Assembly: GCA_035652435.1 (NCBI GenBank)
Contig: DASRDU010000178.1
Coordinates: forward strand, 1 to 64,000
Length of the DNA: 64,000 nucleotides
Direction: 5' to 3'
Origin: DASRDU01 sp035652435
GTDB lineage: Bacteria > Acidobacteriota > Blastocatellia > RBC074
A program made the position numbers and the translations under genes. The notes under the pieces are model-generated. The model was not told where the DNA came from, searched no databases, and was given only the letters and a program-made list of their open reading frames with translations. Shown piece by piece: positions 62,513 to 64,000 of this stretch. The first letter of the stretch is position 1. Each line of letters opens with the position of its first letter.

Positions 62513-64000
62513 ACAACTTTTCCAGCAGCAGTTGCAGTTCCACCGCATTGTCAAAACTCAGATTCGGATCAGCCGCGAGCGCCGGATCGCGGTTGTCGCG
62601 CAGGATGGCCCGGAGTCCGGCGACCAGCGTTTTGAGCCACAGCGGATAATCTTCCTTCAACCATTCATCGAGGTATTGTTCTGCTTCGGTAGTGGCGCCC
62701 TGCTGAATGGCCTGAAAGACCAGGTCGAAAAGTTGTGCCTGATCGGACTGGCTCTCGCCGCCCGCGCGCCGGTAGGCCAGGTAGCTGGCGATGGCCTGCC
62801 CGCGCGCCGCTTCCGCCGCCTGCGCGTTGCCGGTGGCCTGTTCCAGGTTGTGCAGGATGCCCCAGGTCTTCCAGAGTTCAGCGACGTGACCGAAAGGCTG
62901 TTTGCACTCAATCGCCCGGTGCAGTTCGCGGCGGGCTTCGTCGTAACGTTGCAATTTGATCAGGGTATTGGCCAGATTGTTGCGGACGAGTCCTTCATTC
63001 CGCTTGTCCTGCAATTGGGCATCAATGTCCGCCGCCTGCCGGTAAAAGGTTGTCGCCTCTTCCAGCCATCCTATCTGACCATAAAGACTGCCCAGTTCAT
63101 TCATGCTGGAAGCTTCGTGAGCGCGATTCTGCTGTTGCACACTAATCGCCAGCGATTGCCGATACGACTGCTCGGCCTGCTCGAACTGCCCGGCTTTACG
63201 ATGCGCCACTCCGATCTGATGCCAGTAGACGGCGACGGTACTTGGCTCGCCCAGCGACTCGAAAATCCGGAGAGCTTCCCGGTAACTTTCCAGCGCCTCG
63301 CCGTAGCGTTTTTGCAGCAGGCGAACCGTGCCGAGTTGTCCGCTAGCAATGGCTGCCCATCTTTGATCGTCAAGTTTCTCAAAACGCTGGATGCCTTCCT
63401 CATAAGCAGCCGCCGCTTCATCGTATCGCCCTAAATAACGCAGGCAGTCTGCGGCTTCGGTGATCGCGGCGGGGGCCATATGTTCGGCGATAACATTGCC
63501 CGCATCAACGAGCGCCTGAAAACGCTGCTGTGCCTCACGAAGCGGCGGTAGTGCGGCTTCAGCAGCACCGATTCTCTTCAGCACTCTTCCAAACAGCCAA
63601 TGCGCCAGTGCTATGTCATAAGCCGCTTCGCCAGCGGCCAGCGCGCGTTGCAGAAGCTGTTCGGCGTCGGCGTGCGCTTCCGGCAATCGGCCCTGCTCCG
63701 ACATCCTCTCAATGCCTTGCCGCAACGACTCGAACTGAGCGTGGCTCCACGCGCCCAGCCGCTGCGCCGCCTGTTCGTGCGCCCGCGTCGCCTGCGCCAG
63801 TGCCTGTGGACGGCCCAGCCGGGCCGGCAGCGATTCCAGACTTCCTGCCAGATCAACCACCTCTTCCGGCGTCAGCGCGCCCTGCGCCCACACAAGCATC
63901 GCCAGCAGATTGGGCAATTCCAGCAGCGCGAGTTGATGAGCGAGTTGCGTATCCTGAAACCGTTGCCGATATAGAAAAGTCGTCAGTCCCCGCATACATT
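62511..64000 (-). CDS. TPR-repeat protein (C-terminal part, N-terminus outside window)
   Basis: The frame is open to the end of the window; the first ATG in view (63995) is probably internal, so about 495 C-terminal residues are seen. The sequence is a run of TPRs (YLGRYDEAAAAYEEGIQRF, LLQKRYGEALESYREALRI, KAGQFEQAEQSYRQSLAI, QIGWLEEATTFYRQAADI, KLQRYDEARRELHRAI) with a helical C-terminal domain. The upstream part (LALLELPNLLAMLVWAQ) resembles the region linking an NTPase or CHAT-type module to TPRs in large bacterial signalling proteins. The catalytic part, if any, is not visible. Confidence 0.7.
   Translation of the reverse strand, partial: CMRGLTTFLYRQRFQDTQLAHQLALLELPNLLAMLVWAQGALTPEEVVDLAGSLESLPARLGRPQALAQATRAHEQAAQRLGAWSHAQFESLRQGIERMSEQGRLPEAHADAEQLLQRALAAGEAAYDIALAHWLFGRVLKRIGAAEAALPPLREAQQRFQALVDAGNVIAEHMAPAAITEAADCLRYLGRYDEAAAAYEEGIQRFEKLDDQRWAAIASGQLGTVRLLQKRYGEALESYREALRIFESLGEPSTVAVYWHQIGVAHRKAGQFEQAEQSYRQSLAISVQQQNRAHEASSMNELGSLYGQIGWLEEATTFYRQAADIDAQLQDKRNEGLVRNNLANTLIKLQRYDEARRELHRAIECKQPFGHVAELWKTWGILHNLEQATGNAQAAEAARGQAIASYLAYRRAGGESQSDQAQLFDLVFQAIQQGATTEAEQYLDEWLKEDYPLWLKTLVAGLRAILRDNRDPALAADPNLSFDNAVELQLLLEKL

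Overview
This is a high-GC window from what is almost certainly an acidobacterium, probably of the Blastocatellia type. The best clues are a PadR regulator followed by three tandem MacB/FtsX-like permeases with no ATPase (the acidobacterial duplicated orphan permease, or ADOP, arrangement), a secreted protein ending in a TIGR03437/Solibacter-type C-terminal domain, a winged-helix/TPR membrane regulator, a giant beta-propeller histidine kinase, and the tail of a DUF5777-like barrel protein. No rRNA, tRNA, CRISPR array or complete insertion sequence was seen. All identifications come from reading motifs; no database search was run.

Layout. 1-439 is the end of an outer-membrane barrel gene, followed by a gene-free stretch with two long palindromes. 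871-7035 is one signalling block on the + strand: NtrC-type regulator, secreted cupredoxin, membrane histidine kinase, single-domain receiver, coiled-coil porin. 7100-13682 holds mixed housekeeping genes (phosphotransferase, membrane-anchored HExxH protease, PolX, DJ-1/PfpI protein, BON protein, CDF transporter). 13860-20619 is a propeller sensor kinase, its LuxR-type regulator and a secreted trimeric-fibre-like protein with an S74 chaperone domain; the last two share an upstream dyad. 20823-22577 is a thiamine-diphosphate enzyme.

22691-30841 is an envelope redox/metal block: diheme cytochrome, YHYH protein, cupredoxin fusion and a Spy/CpxP-like protein on the - strand, divergent from a sensor kinase and OmpR-type regulator. 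Two CpxR-like boxes lie between the halves. 30901-36068 (- strand) is a tight operon of a LarA-like protein, a ZIP-type transporter and an FAD/Fe-S lactate or glycolate dehydrogenase-like protein. 36616-39892 holds a small secreted protein and two divergent DNA-binding genes.

40034-47759 is the most unusual part: two very large adjacent genes (1118 and 1451 codons, 13 bases apart, behind a good sigma70-type promoter) encoding soluble-looking proteins of unknown function. 48132-50535 is chrB-chrA. 50697-52435 is pepE plus an ornithine-cyclodeaminase-family enzyme. 52562-61155 is the PadR/ADOP array, ending in the relic of a fourth ADOP gene. 61377-64000 has a cysteine-rich CWC protein, a receiver protein and the C-terminal part of a TPR protein.

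The intergenic regions are rich in long inverted repeats of several sequence families, mostly just after gene ends. One such repeat has been absorbed in frame into the porin gene.
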